Source of the DNA: Streptomyces pyxinicus
GTDB taxonomy: Bacteria > Actinomycetota > Actinomycetes > Streptomycetales > Streptomycetaceae
Assembly: GCF_024753135.1 (NCBI RefSeq)
Contig: NZ_JANUGP010000027.1
Coordinates: forward strand, 53,621 to 117,620
Direction of reading: 5' to 3'
DNA: 64,000 nt
In this document: piece after piece, positions 25,306 through 33,506 of the stretch
How the letters are laid out: every line of letters starts with the position of its first letter
Position numbering within the stretch: the stretch's first letter is position 1
The notes under the pieces: generated by a model
What the model was told of the DNA's origin: nothing
Database searches by the model: none
What the model saw: the letters and a program-made list of their open reading frames with translations, nothing else
Translations under genes and position numbers: made by a program

Positions 25306-26577
25306 CACGGGGCCGCCGCCCTCGTCGCGGCCGGCTGTCTCGCCGCAGTTTTGTGGACCGGGCTGGAGGACCGGGGGGTCGCGCTCGCCTTCGGGGTGCT
25401 GACCGCTGTCGGGGAGCTGACCCGGTGGAGCGGTGGCCCGGTGCGGCAGGCCGCGCCGCTCGGTACCGCGGGGGCGCTGTCGTACGCGCTGCTGGGGGCC
25501 GTCGGCGGGCGCCCCACCGACCACGGCGCGGCCGAGGTCGTCACCGTCGTCCTCGCCGCCGCCCTGCTCGGCGCGGTCCCGCACCTCTGGTGCGGGCGCG
25601 GCCCGGTTCTGGACCACCTGGCGCGCCGGGTCCTGACCGCCGGCTTCGCCGCCCTGTGCTTCCAACCCCTCTACAACCGCGGCTACTTCACCTCCTGGAG
25701 CGGCCCCGCCTACGCCCTGCTCCTCATCACCCTGCTGGCCCTGACCATGCTGTGCGACGCCGTGCTCGGCGCCGCGCTGGCCCACTGCCGCACCCGCTGG
25801 CCGTTCGGCCCGCTGCTGCGCGAGGAACTGCGCGGCCTGCTCGGCATCGGCGCCGCCGTGTGCGCGACCGGCGCGGTGATGGCGCTCGCGGTCGCCGTCG
25901 TCGGACTGTGGGCGCTGCCCGTGTTCTGCCTGCCCCTGCTGCTCACCCAGCTGTCCGTGCGCCGGCACGCCGCCGTCCGGGCCACCTACCGGCAGACCAT
26001 CGCCTCGCTCGCCCGCGCCACCGAGATCGCCGGCTACACCCCGGCCGGGCACGCCCGCCGGGTCGCCGCGCTCAGCCTCGCCGTCGGCCGCGACCTGGGC
26101 CTCACCGGCGGTGAGCTGACCATGCTGGAGTACGCGGCCCTGATGCACGACATCGGTCAGCTCAGCCTGGTCGACCCGGTCCCGGCCGGCGCGACCGCCG
26201 GCCTGCCCGCCGCCGAGCAGCGCCGCATCGCCCTGCTCGGCGGCGCCGTCGTCCGGCAGACCGGGGTGGCCGCGGCCGTCGCCGTCGTCGTGGAGCGGCA
26301 GGCCGACCCCTGTGCCGAGCAGCCGCTCGCCGCCCGGATCGTCCGGGCCGTGAACGCGTACGAGGAGAAGAGCCGCGACGCCGGCCCCGAGGGGCCGCTG
26401 CGGGCGCTGGAGGACCTGCGGCTCGGCACCGCCGGGGACTACGCTCCCGAGGTCGTGGAGTCGCTCGCCCGGGTGCTCGCCCAGTCCCGTGCCCGCGCCG
26501 AGGGCGGGCCGGGCGCGGACGGCGGGAGACGTACGGCACTGTCTGACCCCGCCCGCGGCTGGGTAACCCATGGGTAA
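25285..26577 (+). CDS. membrane protein with degenerate HD domain
   Basis: A 430-residue paralogue-like partner of the upstream HD-GYP protein. About six membrane helices are followed by an HD domain around residues 240-400. The first His (AGHARRVAALS) and the HD pair (MHDIGQLSL) remain, but the HHExxDGxGYP segment is lost: the aligned region reads VVVERQADPCAEQPLAARI. It probably cannot hydrolyse cyclic di-GMP and may serve as a binding or regulatory partner. GTG start at 25285 overlaps the preceding frame (GTGA). Confidence 0.85.
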   Translation: MTALRCVHGAAALVAAGCLAAVLWTGLEDRGVALAFGVLTAVGELTRWSGGPVRQAAPLGTAGALSYALLGAVGGRPTDHGAAEVVTVVLAAALLGAVPHLWCGRGPVLDHLARRVLTAGFAALCFQPLYNRGYFTSWSGPAYALLLITLLALTMLCDAVLGAALAHCRTRWPFGPLLREELRGLLGIGAAVCATGAVMALAVAVVGLWALPVFCLPLLLTQLSVRRHAAVRATYRQTIASLARATEIAGYTPAGHARRVAALSLAVGRDLGLTGGELTMLEYAALMHDIGQLSLVDPVPAGATAGLPAAEQRRIALLGGAVVRQTGVAAAVAVVVERQADPCAEQPLAARIVRAVNAYEEKSRDAGPEGPLRALEDLRLGTAGDYAPEVVESLARVLAQSRARAEGGPGADGGRRTALSDPARGWVTHG

Positions 26578-26676
26578 TGAGCGCCTTTCCCACCGCACGT
26601 GGTTGGATGCGAGGGAGAGGGTGTCCGGGGGCACAAGCCAGCCCACAGCGGGAAATGGAACTGGCAGGCGGGAATC

Positions 26677-27657
26677 GTGAGGATCTTCGGCAAGGCACGG
26701 CACCGGCCCTCCGCCTCCTGGCGGCAGGCCACCGACCGAGCGTTCACGCTCATCGGCGACGGCCGGTACGAGGACGCGGGCGAGCTGCTCACCCGGGCCG
26801 CCGACCTGGAGCCCTGGCTGGCGGAGTCCTGGTTCAACCTGGCCCTGCTGCACAAATTCCGGCACGACTGGGAGCAGGCCCGCGCGGCCGGACTGCGCGC
26901 GGTGGCCCTGCTGGACCGGGAGACCGGCGCCCCCGACTGGTGGAACGTCGGCATCGCCGCGACCGCGCTCCAGGACTGGCCGCTGGCCCGCCGCGCCTGG
27001 CAGGCCTACGGCCTCAAGGTGCCCGGCGGGGCCACCGTCGCCGGGGAGCCGGTCGGCATGGAGCTGGGCAGCGCGGCCGTGCGGCTCTCCCCGGAGGGCG
27101 AGGCCGAGGTGGTGTGGGGCCGCAGGCTGGACCCGGCCCGAATGGAGGTGCTCTCCATCCCGCTTCCCTCGTCCGGGCGGCGCTGGGGCGAGGTCGTGCT
27201 GCACGACGGCGTCCCGCACGGCGAGCGCACCACGTCCACCGGGCACTCCTACCCGGTCTTCGACGAGATCGAGCTGTGGGCGCCGTCTCCCGTCCCCACC
27301 TGGGTGGTCCTGCTGGAGGCGGCCACCGAGGCGGACCGGGACGCGCTGGAGCAGCTCGCGGCGGACGCGGGGTTCGCGGCGGAGGACTGGTCGTCCTCGG
27401 TGCGGCTGCTGTGCCGGATGTGCTCGGAGTCCCGGATGCCGTCCGACGAGGGCGAGGGCGTCCACCTGGACCCGCACGACCACAGCGAGCCGGGCCACCC
27501 GGGGCCGCTCGGCCACCGGACGGACGGGCAGCTGTGGGTGCCGGAGCGCGAGTGCGGGGTGGCCGCGCCGGCCTCACTGGTCCGGGGGCTGCTGGACGGC
27601 TGGGTGGCGGACAGCCCCGACTCGCGGGACTGGCGGGATCTCGAAGAGGTTTGCTGA
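26677..27657 (+). CDS. TPR-containing cytoplasmic protein
   Basis: 326 residues from GTG 26677 (VRIFGKARHRPSASWRQATDRAF); an in-frame ATG at 26599 is possible but adds a non-conserved-looking stretch. Residues 15-110 hold two or three TPR-like helix pairs (AGELLTRAADLEPWLAESWFNLALLHKFRHDWEQA). The C-terminal part has a Cys pair (CRMCSES) and acidic loops but no known catalytic motif. It lies 73 bases before the deformylase gene. Role unknown; TPRs suggest a binding function. Confidence 0.85.
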   Translation: MRIFGKARHRPSASWRQATDRAFTLIGDGRYEDAGELLTRAADLEPWLAESWFNLALLHKFRHDWEQARAAGLRAVALLDRETGAPDWWNVGIAATALQDWPLARRAWQAYGLKVPGGATVAGEPVGMELGSAAVRLSPEGEAEVVWGRRLDPARMEVLSIPLPSSGRRWGEVVLHDGVPHGERTTSTGHSYPVFDEIELWAPSPVPTWVVLLEAATEADRDALEQLAADAGFAAEDWSSSVRLLCRMCSESRMPSDEGEGVHLDPHDHSEPGHPGPLGHRTDGQLWVPERECGVAAPASLVRGLLDGWVADSPDSRDWRDLEEVC

Positions 27658-27730
27658 GCCGCGGGTGACCGGCCGCCTTTAGGCTGTACTCGCAGAATTT
27701 TCCAGGCTTGCAGGAAGGCGTACGTCGGTC

Positions 27731-28381
27731 ATGGCGCAGCAGGACACCGATCAGCAGCACGCGGGCGTGCTCCCCGTCGACGACGAGGGCTATGTCGTCG
27801 ACACGGAGAGCCCCGAGGAGCGCGAGACGGCCTGGCGGGAGCGCGGCACCTCGCGCCCGATCACGGTCGTCGGCAACCCGGTCCTGCACAAGGAGTGCGC
27901 GGACGTCACCGAGTTCGGCGAGGAGCTGCGGCAGCTGGTCGCCGACATGTTCGCCAGCCAGCGCACCGCGGAGGGCGTGGGGCTGGCCGCCAACCAGATC
28001 GGCGTCGGCCTGAAGGTCTTCGTCTACGACTGCCCGGACGACGAGGGCGCCCGGCACGTCGGCGTGGTGTGCAACCCGAAGCTGGTCGACCTGCCCGCCG
28101 AGCGGCGCCGGCTGGACGACAGCAACGAGGGCTGCCTGTCGGTGCCGACGGCGTACGCCCCGCTGGCGCGCCCCGACTACGCCGAGGTGACCGGCCAGGA
28201 CGAGCGGGGCAACCCGGTCAAGGTCCGCGGCACCGGCTACTTCGCGCGCTGTTTGCAGCACGAGACCGACCACCTCTACGGCTACCTCTACATCGACCGG
28301 CTCTCCAAGCGGGACCGCAAGGACGCGCTGCGGCAGATGGCCGAGAACGAGCCACGCTACCCCGTGGTCGCCAACGACTAG
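27731..28381 (+). CDS. def: peptide deformylase
   Basis: A 216-residue type I/III deformylase that removes the formyl group from nascent protein N-termini. The three catalytic motifs are complete: GVGLAANQIGV (motif 1), EGCLSVP (motif 2, metal-ligand Cys) and QHETDHLYG (motif 3, HExxH with the catalytic Glu). There is an N-terminal extension of about 40 acidic residues compared with E. coli, common in Streptomyces paralogues. A strong hairpin at 28399 ends the transcript. Confidence 0.95.
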   Translation: MAQQDTDQQHAGVLPVDDEGYVVDTESPEERETAWRERGTSRPITVVGNPVLHKECADVTEFGEELRQLVADMFASQRTAEGVGLAANQIGVGLKVFVYDCPDDEGARHVGVVCNPKLVDLPAERRRLDDSNEGCLSVPTAYAPLARPDYAEVTGQDERGNPVKVRGTGYFARCLQHETDHLYGYLYIDRLSKRDRKDALRQMAENEPRYPVVAND

Positions 28382-28398
28382 GCCGCCTACGTCCGTCG

Positions 28399-28436
28399 GG
28401 GCGCCCGGCGCGGGAATCACCCCCGCTCGGGCGCCC
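28399..28436 (+). terminator. terminator after peptide deformylase
   Basis: Perfect 9-bp stem GGGCGCCCG / CGGGCGCCC separated by a 20-base loop, 17 bases after the def stop. About 240 bases of apparently non-coding sequence follow before the terpene synthase, including the terpene synthase promoter region; no further signal is clear there. Confidence 0.75.
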
Positions 28437-28675
28437 TTCGCGTGTCCACGCGTCGCTCATCCGTGCGGCGTACAGCCGGTCGGAGCCCGGCTGCTGGTGA
28501 TCCCTAACCAGTCACGCAAGGGGGCTTTCACGGCATCCTGGGGTAGTGAATGGAGCAAATCCGTTCCCATGGCGGTCAGTTGTGGTGCTGAATGGGAAGT
28601 GCGGGGATACGCAACGGCGCACGCCCGGCACAACAGGGGGTGTGCGCTCCCTGGCGGCTGAGAGGGGTTTGTCCT

Positions 28676-29761
28676 GTGCAAGCTTTCCCACACAGCACCA
28701 CAGCGACGCCGACGGCGGTCGTGGTACCACCCTCACTGGCACTTCCGGTGATCGAGTCCGTCTTTCCCCGGCAACTGCACCCGTATTGGCCGCGGCTCCA
28801 GGAGAAGACCCGGATCTGGCTGCTGGAAAAGCGGCTCATGCCGGCGGACAAGGTGCGGGAATATGCCGACGGACTGTGCTACACGGACCTCATGGCGGGG
28901 TTCTACCTGGGGGCCTCCGACGAGGTCCTGCAAGCCGTAGCCGACTACAGCGCCTGGTTCTTCGTCTGGGACGACCGACACGACCGCAACGTCGTGCACG
29001 GCCGCACCGACGACTGGCGCCGGCTGCGCTCGCGGCTGCACGCGGCCCTGGACGCGCCCGGCCACCATCTGCACCACCCCGACCCGCTGGTCGCGGGCTT
29101 CGCGGACAGCGTGGTCCGGCTCTACGGCTTCCTGCCGGACACCTGGAACGAGCGCTTCGCCCGGCACTTCCACGCGGTCATCGAGGCCTACGACCGCGAG
29201 TTCCGCAACCGCACCGAGGGACGCGTTCCCGGTGTCGAGGAATATCTCGCGCTGCGCCGGCTCACCTTCGCCCACTGGATCTGGACGGACCTGCTCGAAC
29301 CGAGCGCCGGGTGCGAATTCCCGGACGCGGTGCGGAAACACCCCGCCTATCGCCGGGCCGCACTGCTCAGCCAGGAATTCGCCGCCTGGTACAACGACCT
29401 CTGCTCACTGCCGAAGGAGATAGCGGGCGACGAGGTCCACAATCTCGGAATCAGTCTCATCACACACGAGGGGCTGACCCTCGAAGAAGCCACCGACGAC
29501 CTGAGGCGGCGCGTCGAGGAATGCATCAGCGAATTTCTCGACGCCGAACAACAGGTCCTGCGGTTCGCCGGCACACTCGCCGACGGGACGGTCCGAGGAA
29601 AGGAATTAAGTGCCGCCGTGCGCGCCGCCGTCGGCAATATGCGCAACTGGTTCAGCTCCGTCTACTGGTTCCATCACGAGTCGGGCCGGTACATGGTCGA
29701 CAGCTGGGACGACCGGTCCACGCCCCCTTACGTCACCAACGAAGCGGCAGGTGAGAAATGA
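28676..29761 (+). CDS. cyc1: epi-isozizaene synthase (class I sesquiterpene cyclase)
   Basis: 361 residues from GTG 28676, the same length and nearly the same sequence as I recall for S. coelicolor EIZS. It cyclises farnesyl diphosphate to epi-isozizaene. The Asp-rich motif WDDRHD (Asp99-Asp103) and the NSE triad NDLCSLPKE (near 240) that hold Mg2+ are intact. GAGAGGGG lies about 8 bases before the GTG. One TTA leucine codon (29606-29608, codon 311) makes translation dependent on the rare bldA tRNA. Its stop overlaps the P450 start (ATGA), forming the two-gene albaflavenone operon. Confidence 0.96.
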   Translation: MQAFPHSTTATPTAVVVPPSLALPVIESVFPRQLHPYWPRLQEKTRIWLLEKRLMPADKVREYADGLCYTDLMAGFYLGASDEVLQAVADYSAWFFVWDDRHDRNVVHGRTDDWRRLRSRLHAALDAPGHHLHHPDPLVAGFADSVVRLYGFLPDTWNERFARHFHAVIEAYDREFRNRTEGRVPGVEEYLALRRLTFAHWIWTDLLEPSAGCEFPDAVRKHPAYRRAALLSQEFAAWYNDLCSLPKEIAGDEVHNLGISLITHEGLTLEEATDDLRRRVEECISEFLDAEQQVLRFAGTLADGTVRGKELSAAVRAAVGNMRNWFSSVYWFHHESGRYMVDSWDDRSTPPYVTNEAAGEK

Positions 29762-31146
29762 CCGTCGAGTCCGTGAAGCCCGCGACCCCCGAGGCCGCCG
29801 GGAACACCGAGACCATCGAGCCCGTGGAACCGCCCCTGGCCGGCGGCGCCGTCCCCGGCCTCGGGCACGGCCTGAAACTGGTGCGCGACCCGCTCGCCTT
29901 CATGGCCCGGCTGCGCGACCACGGCGAGGTCGTACGCCTGAAGCTCGGCCCCAAGACGGTGTACGCCGTCACCGCGCCGGCGCTCACCGGCGCACTCGCC
30001 CTGAGTCCCGACTTCAAGATCTCCGGGCCGGTCTGGGAGTCCCTCGAAGGGCTGCTCGGCAAGGAGGGCGTGGCCACCGCCAACGGCCCGACCCACCGCC
30101 GCCAGCGGCGCACCATCCAGCCCGCCTTCCGGCTCGACGCGATCCCCGCCTACGGCCCGATCATGGAGGAGGAGGCGCACGCGCTGACCGAGCGCTGGCG
30201 GCCGGGCCGCACCATCGAGTGCACCTCGGAGGCCTTCCGGGTCGCCGTCCGCATCGCCGCCCGCTGCCTGTTGCGCGGCGAGTTCATGGACGAGCGCGCC
30301 GAACGGCTCAGCACCGATCTCGCCGTCGTCTTCCGCGGTATGTACCGCAGGATGGTGGTGCCGCTCGGACCGCTCTACCGGCTGCCGATTCCGGCCAACC
30401 GCGAATTCAACCGGGCGCTGGCCGATTTGCATCTGCTGGTGGACGAGATCGTCGCCGAGCGAAGGGCATCTGGTCAAAAGCCGGACGATTTGCTGACGGC
30501 ATTGCTGGAGGCGCGGGACGACAATGGCGACCCCATCGGGGAACAGGAGATCCACGACCAGGTCGTCGCGATACTCACCCCCGGAAGCGAAACGGTCGCT
30601 TCCACGATCATGTGGCTGCTCCAACTCCTCGCGGAACACCCGGAACACGCCGAGAAGGTACGGGCCGAGGTCGAATCCGTGACCGGCGGTCAACCGGTGG
30701 GATTCGAGCACGTACGCGCGCTCCGGCACACCAACAATGTGGTCCTGGAGGCTTTGCGGCTTCGGCCCGCCGTATGGGTATTGACCCGGCGCGCGATCAC
30801 CGACACCACGCTCGGCGGCTATCGCGTTCCGGCCGGGGCGGACATCATCTACAGCCCCTACGCCATCCAGCGCGACCCCCGCTCCTACGACCGGCACCTC
30901 GACTTCGACCCCGACCGCTGGCTGCCCGAGCGGGCCGGGGAGGTGCCGAAGTACGCGATGAGCCCGTTCAGCGTGGGCAACCGCAAGTGCCCCAGCGACC
31001 ACTTCTCCCTGGCCCTGCTCTCCCTGGTCGTCGCGGCGATCTCGGCGAAGTACCGCTTCGAGCAGGTCGCCGGCTCGGACGGCAGCACGCGTGTGGGCAT
31101 CACCCTGCGCCCCTACGACCTGCTGCTCAGGCCCGTCGAGTGGTGA
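29758..31146 (+). CDS. cytochrome P450 CYP170A, albaflavenone synthase
   Basis: A 462-residue P450 that oxidises epi-isozizaene through albaflavenol to the antibiotic ketone albaflavenone. The haem-ligand Cys411 is in FSVGNRKCPS, the K-helix ExxR in LEALRLRP, and the I-helix region is ILTPGSETVAST. S. coelicolor CYP170A1 also has a second, terpene-synthase activity making farnesenes from FPP through acidic motifs on its helical side; an acidic DDLLTALLEARDDNGD segment is present here, but activity cannot be read from sequence. Coupled to the cyclase gene by ATGA. Confidence 0.95.
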   Translation: MTVESVKPATPEAAGNTETIEPVEPPLAGGAVPGLGHGLKLVRDPLAFMARLRDHGEVVRLKLGPKTVYAVTAPALTGALALSPDFKISGPVWESLEGLLGKEGVATANGPTHRRQRRTIQPAFRLDAIPAYGPIMEEEAHALTERWRPGRTIECTSEAFRVAVRIAARCLLRGEFMDERAERLSTDLAVVFRGMYRRMVVPLGPLYRLPIPANREFNRALADLHLLVDEIVAERRASGQKPDDLLTALLEARDDNGDPIGEQEIHDQVVAILTPGSETVASTIMWLLQLLAEHPEHAEKVRAEVESVTGGQPVGFEHVRALRHTNNVVLEALRLRPAVWVLTRRAITDTTLGGYRVPAGADIIYSPYAIQRDPRSYDRHLDFDPDRWLPERAGEVPKYAMSPFSVGNRKCPSDHFSLALLSLVVAAISAKYRFEQVAGSDGSTRVGITLRPYDLLLRPVEW

Positions 31147-31160
31147 GCGGCGCGGCCTGA

Positions 31161-31189
31161 GGGTCCGACGGGGTGGAGCCGTCGGACCC
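31161..31189. terminator. bidirectional terminator between the P450 and nrdS
   Basis: Perfect 11-bp stem GGGTCCGACGG / CCGTCGGACCC with a 7-base loop between two convergent genes. Confidence 0.88.
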
Positions 31190-31209
31190 GGCACCGCACC
31201 GGCGCGCGG

Positions 31210-32172
31210 TCAGGCGGCCTCCGGGCCCCGGAACGCGCGCCGGTAGGCGTTCGGGCTGGTGCCGAGCGCCTTGGTGAACTGGTGCCGCAGCGCGGCGGCG
31301 GTACCGAAGCCGGTGCGCCAGGCGATCGCGTCCATCGTCTCGTCCGTGCCCTCCAGCAACTCCTGTGCCAGCAGCACCCGTTGCCGCAGGATCCAGCGGT
31401 AGGGGGTGGTGCCGGTCTCCTGCTGGAAGCGGCGCGCGAAGGTGCGCGGTGACATGTGGGCGCGGGCGGCGAGCTGTTCGACCGTCACCTCTTGGTCGAG
31501 GTGGGCCTCCATCCAGGCCAGCACCTCCCCGACGGTGTCGCAGGTGGCCTTCGGCAGCGGGCGCTCGATGTACTGCGCCTGTCCGCCGTCCCGGTGCGGG
31601 GGCACCACCATCCGGCGGGCGATCTTGTTGGCGACCTCGGGGCCCTGCTCCTTGCGCACCAGGTGCAGACAGGCGTCGATGCCGGCGGCGGTGCCGGCCG
31701 AGGTGATCACCGGGTCCTCGTCCACGTACAGCACGTCCGGCTCGACGCTCAGCCTCGGATAGCGCCGGGCCAGCGACTCGGCGTGGTGCCAGTGCACCGC
31801 GCACCGGCGGCCGTCCAGCAGCCCGGCGGCGGCCAGCACGAACACCCCTGAGCAGACGCTGAGCACCCGGGCGCCCCGGTCCACGGCCCGCCGTAGCGCG
31901 TCCAGCAGCTCTTCCGGGTACTCCCGGTGCGCGTAGGTCTCACCGGCCGGGATGGCGATCAGATCGGCGTCCTCCAGCCGCTCCAGACCGTGCGGGGTCG
32001 ACACCGTGAACCCGCAGTGGGTGCTGAGGCAGGGCCCCTCGGCCGACACCACCGCGAAGTCGTACACCGGCAGCCCCTCCTCGCTGCGGTCTATGCCGAA
32101 CACCTCGCACACGACGCCCAGCTCGAAGGGGTGCACTCCGTCCAGCAGCACTGCGGCCACGTTCTTCAGCAT
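31210..32172 (-). CDS. nrdS: GlxA-type AraC-family regulator (NrdS)
   Basis: 320 residues. Residues 1-180 are a DJ-1/PfpI-like domain (VLLDGVHPFELGVVCEVFGID... SVCSGVFVLAAAGLLDG, with the nucleophile-elbow Cys kept), and residues 210-310 are two AraC helix-turn-helices (LAARAHMSPRTFARRFQQETGTTPYRW). In Streptomyces an AraC-like gene directly downstream of nrdAB is co-transcribed and named nrdS; this gene holds that position and orientation. It starts about 320 bases after the nrdB stop. The naming rests on recalled operon structure; the target genes are not known from sequence. Confidence 0.85.
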   Translation of the reverse strand: MLKNVAAVLLDGVHPFELGVVCEVFGIDRSEEGLPVYDFAVVSAEGPCLSTHCGFTVSTPHGLERLEDADLIAIPAGETYAHREYPEELLDALRRAVDRGARVLSVCSGVFVLAAAGLLDGRRCAVHWHHAESLARRYPRLSVEPDVLYVDEDPVITSAGTAAGIDACLHLVRKEQGPEVANKIARRMVVPPHRDGGQAQYIERPLPKATCDTVGEVLAWMEAHLDQEVTVEQLAARAHMSPRTFARRFQQETGTTPYRWILRQRVLLAQELLEGTDETMDAIAWRTGFGTAAALRHQFTKALGTSPNAYRRAFRGPEAA

Positions 32173-32265
32173 GCTGCCCAGTGTGCCTCGCGACTGGCAG
32201 TAATTCGAGGGTCCCCGGCAGTCCTGCCACTCCCGGACCGGGGCGACCGGCGCGACAGTGGTGTC

Positions 32266-32481
32266 ATGAACGGAAACCAGATCGAAGGCCTCATCGGAAT
32301 GACCCTCACCCTCGGGATCCTGGTCGTGATGATCCTCCCGTCGGTCCTCGGCATCCTCCGCGACCGGCGCATGGACCGCCAGATCCGCGAGGCGCAGCAG
32401 TCCCGCACCCCCGCCACCCGCCGGCCGGCTCCCCGCAAGGCCGACACCCGCACCCGCCAGGGCGCGACCCGCACGGCCTGA
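32266..32481 (+). CDS. possible small membrane protein antisense within the nrd operon
   Basis: A 71-residue frame with one hydrophobic helix (residues 8-30, GLIGMTLTLGILVVMILPSVLGIL) and a basic tail (RDRRMDRQIR ... APRKADTRTRQGATRTA), the composition of a small anchored protein. It lies on the plus strand between nrdS and nrdB, which run minus. No clear ribosome binding site precedes the ATG. The helix and basic tail favour real coding, but the position makes it uncertain. Confidence 0.5.
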   Translation: MNGNQIEGLIGMTLTLGILVVMILPSVLGILRDRRMDRQIREAQQSRTPATRRPAPRKADTRTRQGATRTA

Positions 32482-32492
32482 CCGGACTCCGC

Positions 32493-33506
32493 TCAGAAGT
32501 CCTCGTCCAGGTCGACCTTGCCCTCCACGGCGACCTGGTAGGCCGACGGGCGGCGCTCGAAGAAGTTGGTCAGTTCCTGGACGCCCTGCAGCTCCATGAA
32601 GGAGAAGGGGTTCTCCGAGCCGTAGACCGGCGCGAAGCCCAGGCGGGTCAGGCGCTGGTCGGCGACGCACTCCAGGTACTGGCGCATGGAGTCGGTGTTC
32701 ATGCCGGGCAGACCGTCGCCGCACAGGTCGCGGGCGAACTGCAGCTCGGCCTCGACGGCCTCCCGGAGCATGTCGGTGACCTGCTGCTGGAGCGCGTCGT
32801 CGAACAGCTCCGGCTCCTCCTTGCGGACGGTGTCGACCACGTCGAAGGCGAAGGACATGTGCATCGTCTCGTCCCGGAACACCCAGTTGGTGCCGGTGGC
32901 GAGACCGTGCAGCAGACCCCGGCTGCGGAGCCAGTAGACGTACGCGAAGGCGCCGTAGAAGAACAGGCCCTCGATGCACGCGGCGAAGCAGATCAGGTTC
33001 AGCAGGAAGCGGCGGCGGTCGGCCTGGGACTCCAGCCGGTCCAGGTTGTCGACCGAGTCGATCCACTTGAAGCAGAACTCGGCCTTCTCGCGGATCGACG
33101 GGATGTTCTCCACCGCCGCGAAGGCCGCCGCCCGGTCGTCCGGATCGGGCAGGTAGGTGTCCAGCAGCGTCAGGTAGAACTGGACGTGCACGGCCTCCTC
33201 GAACAGCTGACGGCTCAGATACAGCCGCGCCTCGGGGGAGTTGATGTGCTTGTACAGCGTCAGCACCAGGTTGTTCGCGACGATCGAGTCACCGGTCGCG
33301 AAGAAGGCCACCAGCCGGCCGATCAGGTGCTGCTCGGCCGGGCTCAGCTTCGCCAGGTCGGAGACGTCGGAGTGGAGGTCGACCTCCTCCACGGTCCAGG
33401 TGTTCTTGATGGCGTCCCGGTAGCGCTCGTAGAAGTCCGGGTAGCGCATGGGGCGCAGGGTCAGCTCGAAGCCCGGGTCGAGGAGGTTCTGGTTACGGGT
33501 GGTCAT
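32493..33506 (-). CDS. nrdB: class Ia ribonucleotide reductase, beta (radical) subunit
   Basis: A 337-residue R2 subunit that generates the tyrosyl radical used to reduce ribonucleotides. The di-iron ligands appear in FEEAVHVQFY and FRDETMHMSF, with further carboxylates in the helices around them. Its start overlaps the nrdA stop by one base (TGATG), so translation is coupled. Aerobic deoxynucleotide supply by this enzyme is the alternative to the B12-dependent class II enzyme encoded elsewhere in Streptomyces. Confidence 0.95.
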   Translation of the reverse strand: MTTRNQNLLDPGFELTLRPMRYPDFYERYRDAIKNTWTVEEVDLHSDVSDLAKLSPAEQHLIGRLVAFFATGDSIVANNLVLTLYKHINSPEARLYLSRQLFEEAVHVQFYLTLLDTYLPDPDDRAAAFAAVENIPSIREKAEFCFKWIDSVDNLDRLESQADRRRFLLNLICFAACIEGLFFYGAFAYVYWLRSRGLLHGLATGTNWVFRDETMHMSFAFDVVDTVRKEEPELFDDALQQQVTDMLREAVEAELQFARDLCGDGLPGMNTDSMRQYLECVADQRLTRLGFAPVYGSENPFSFMELQGVQELTNFFERRPSAYQVAVEGKVDLDEDF

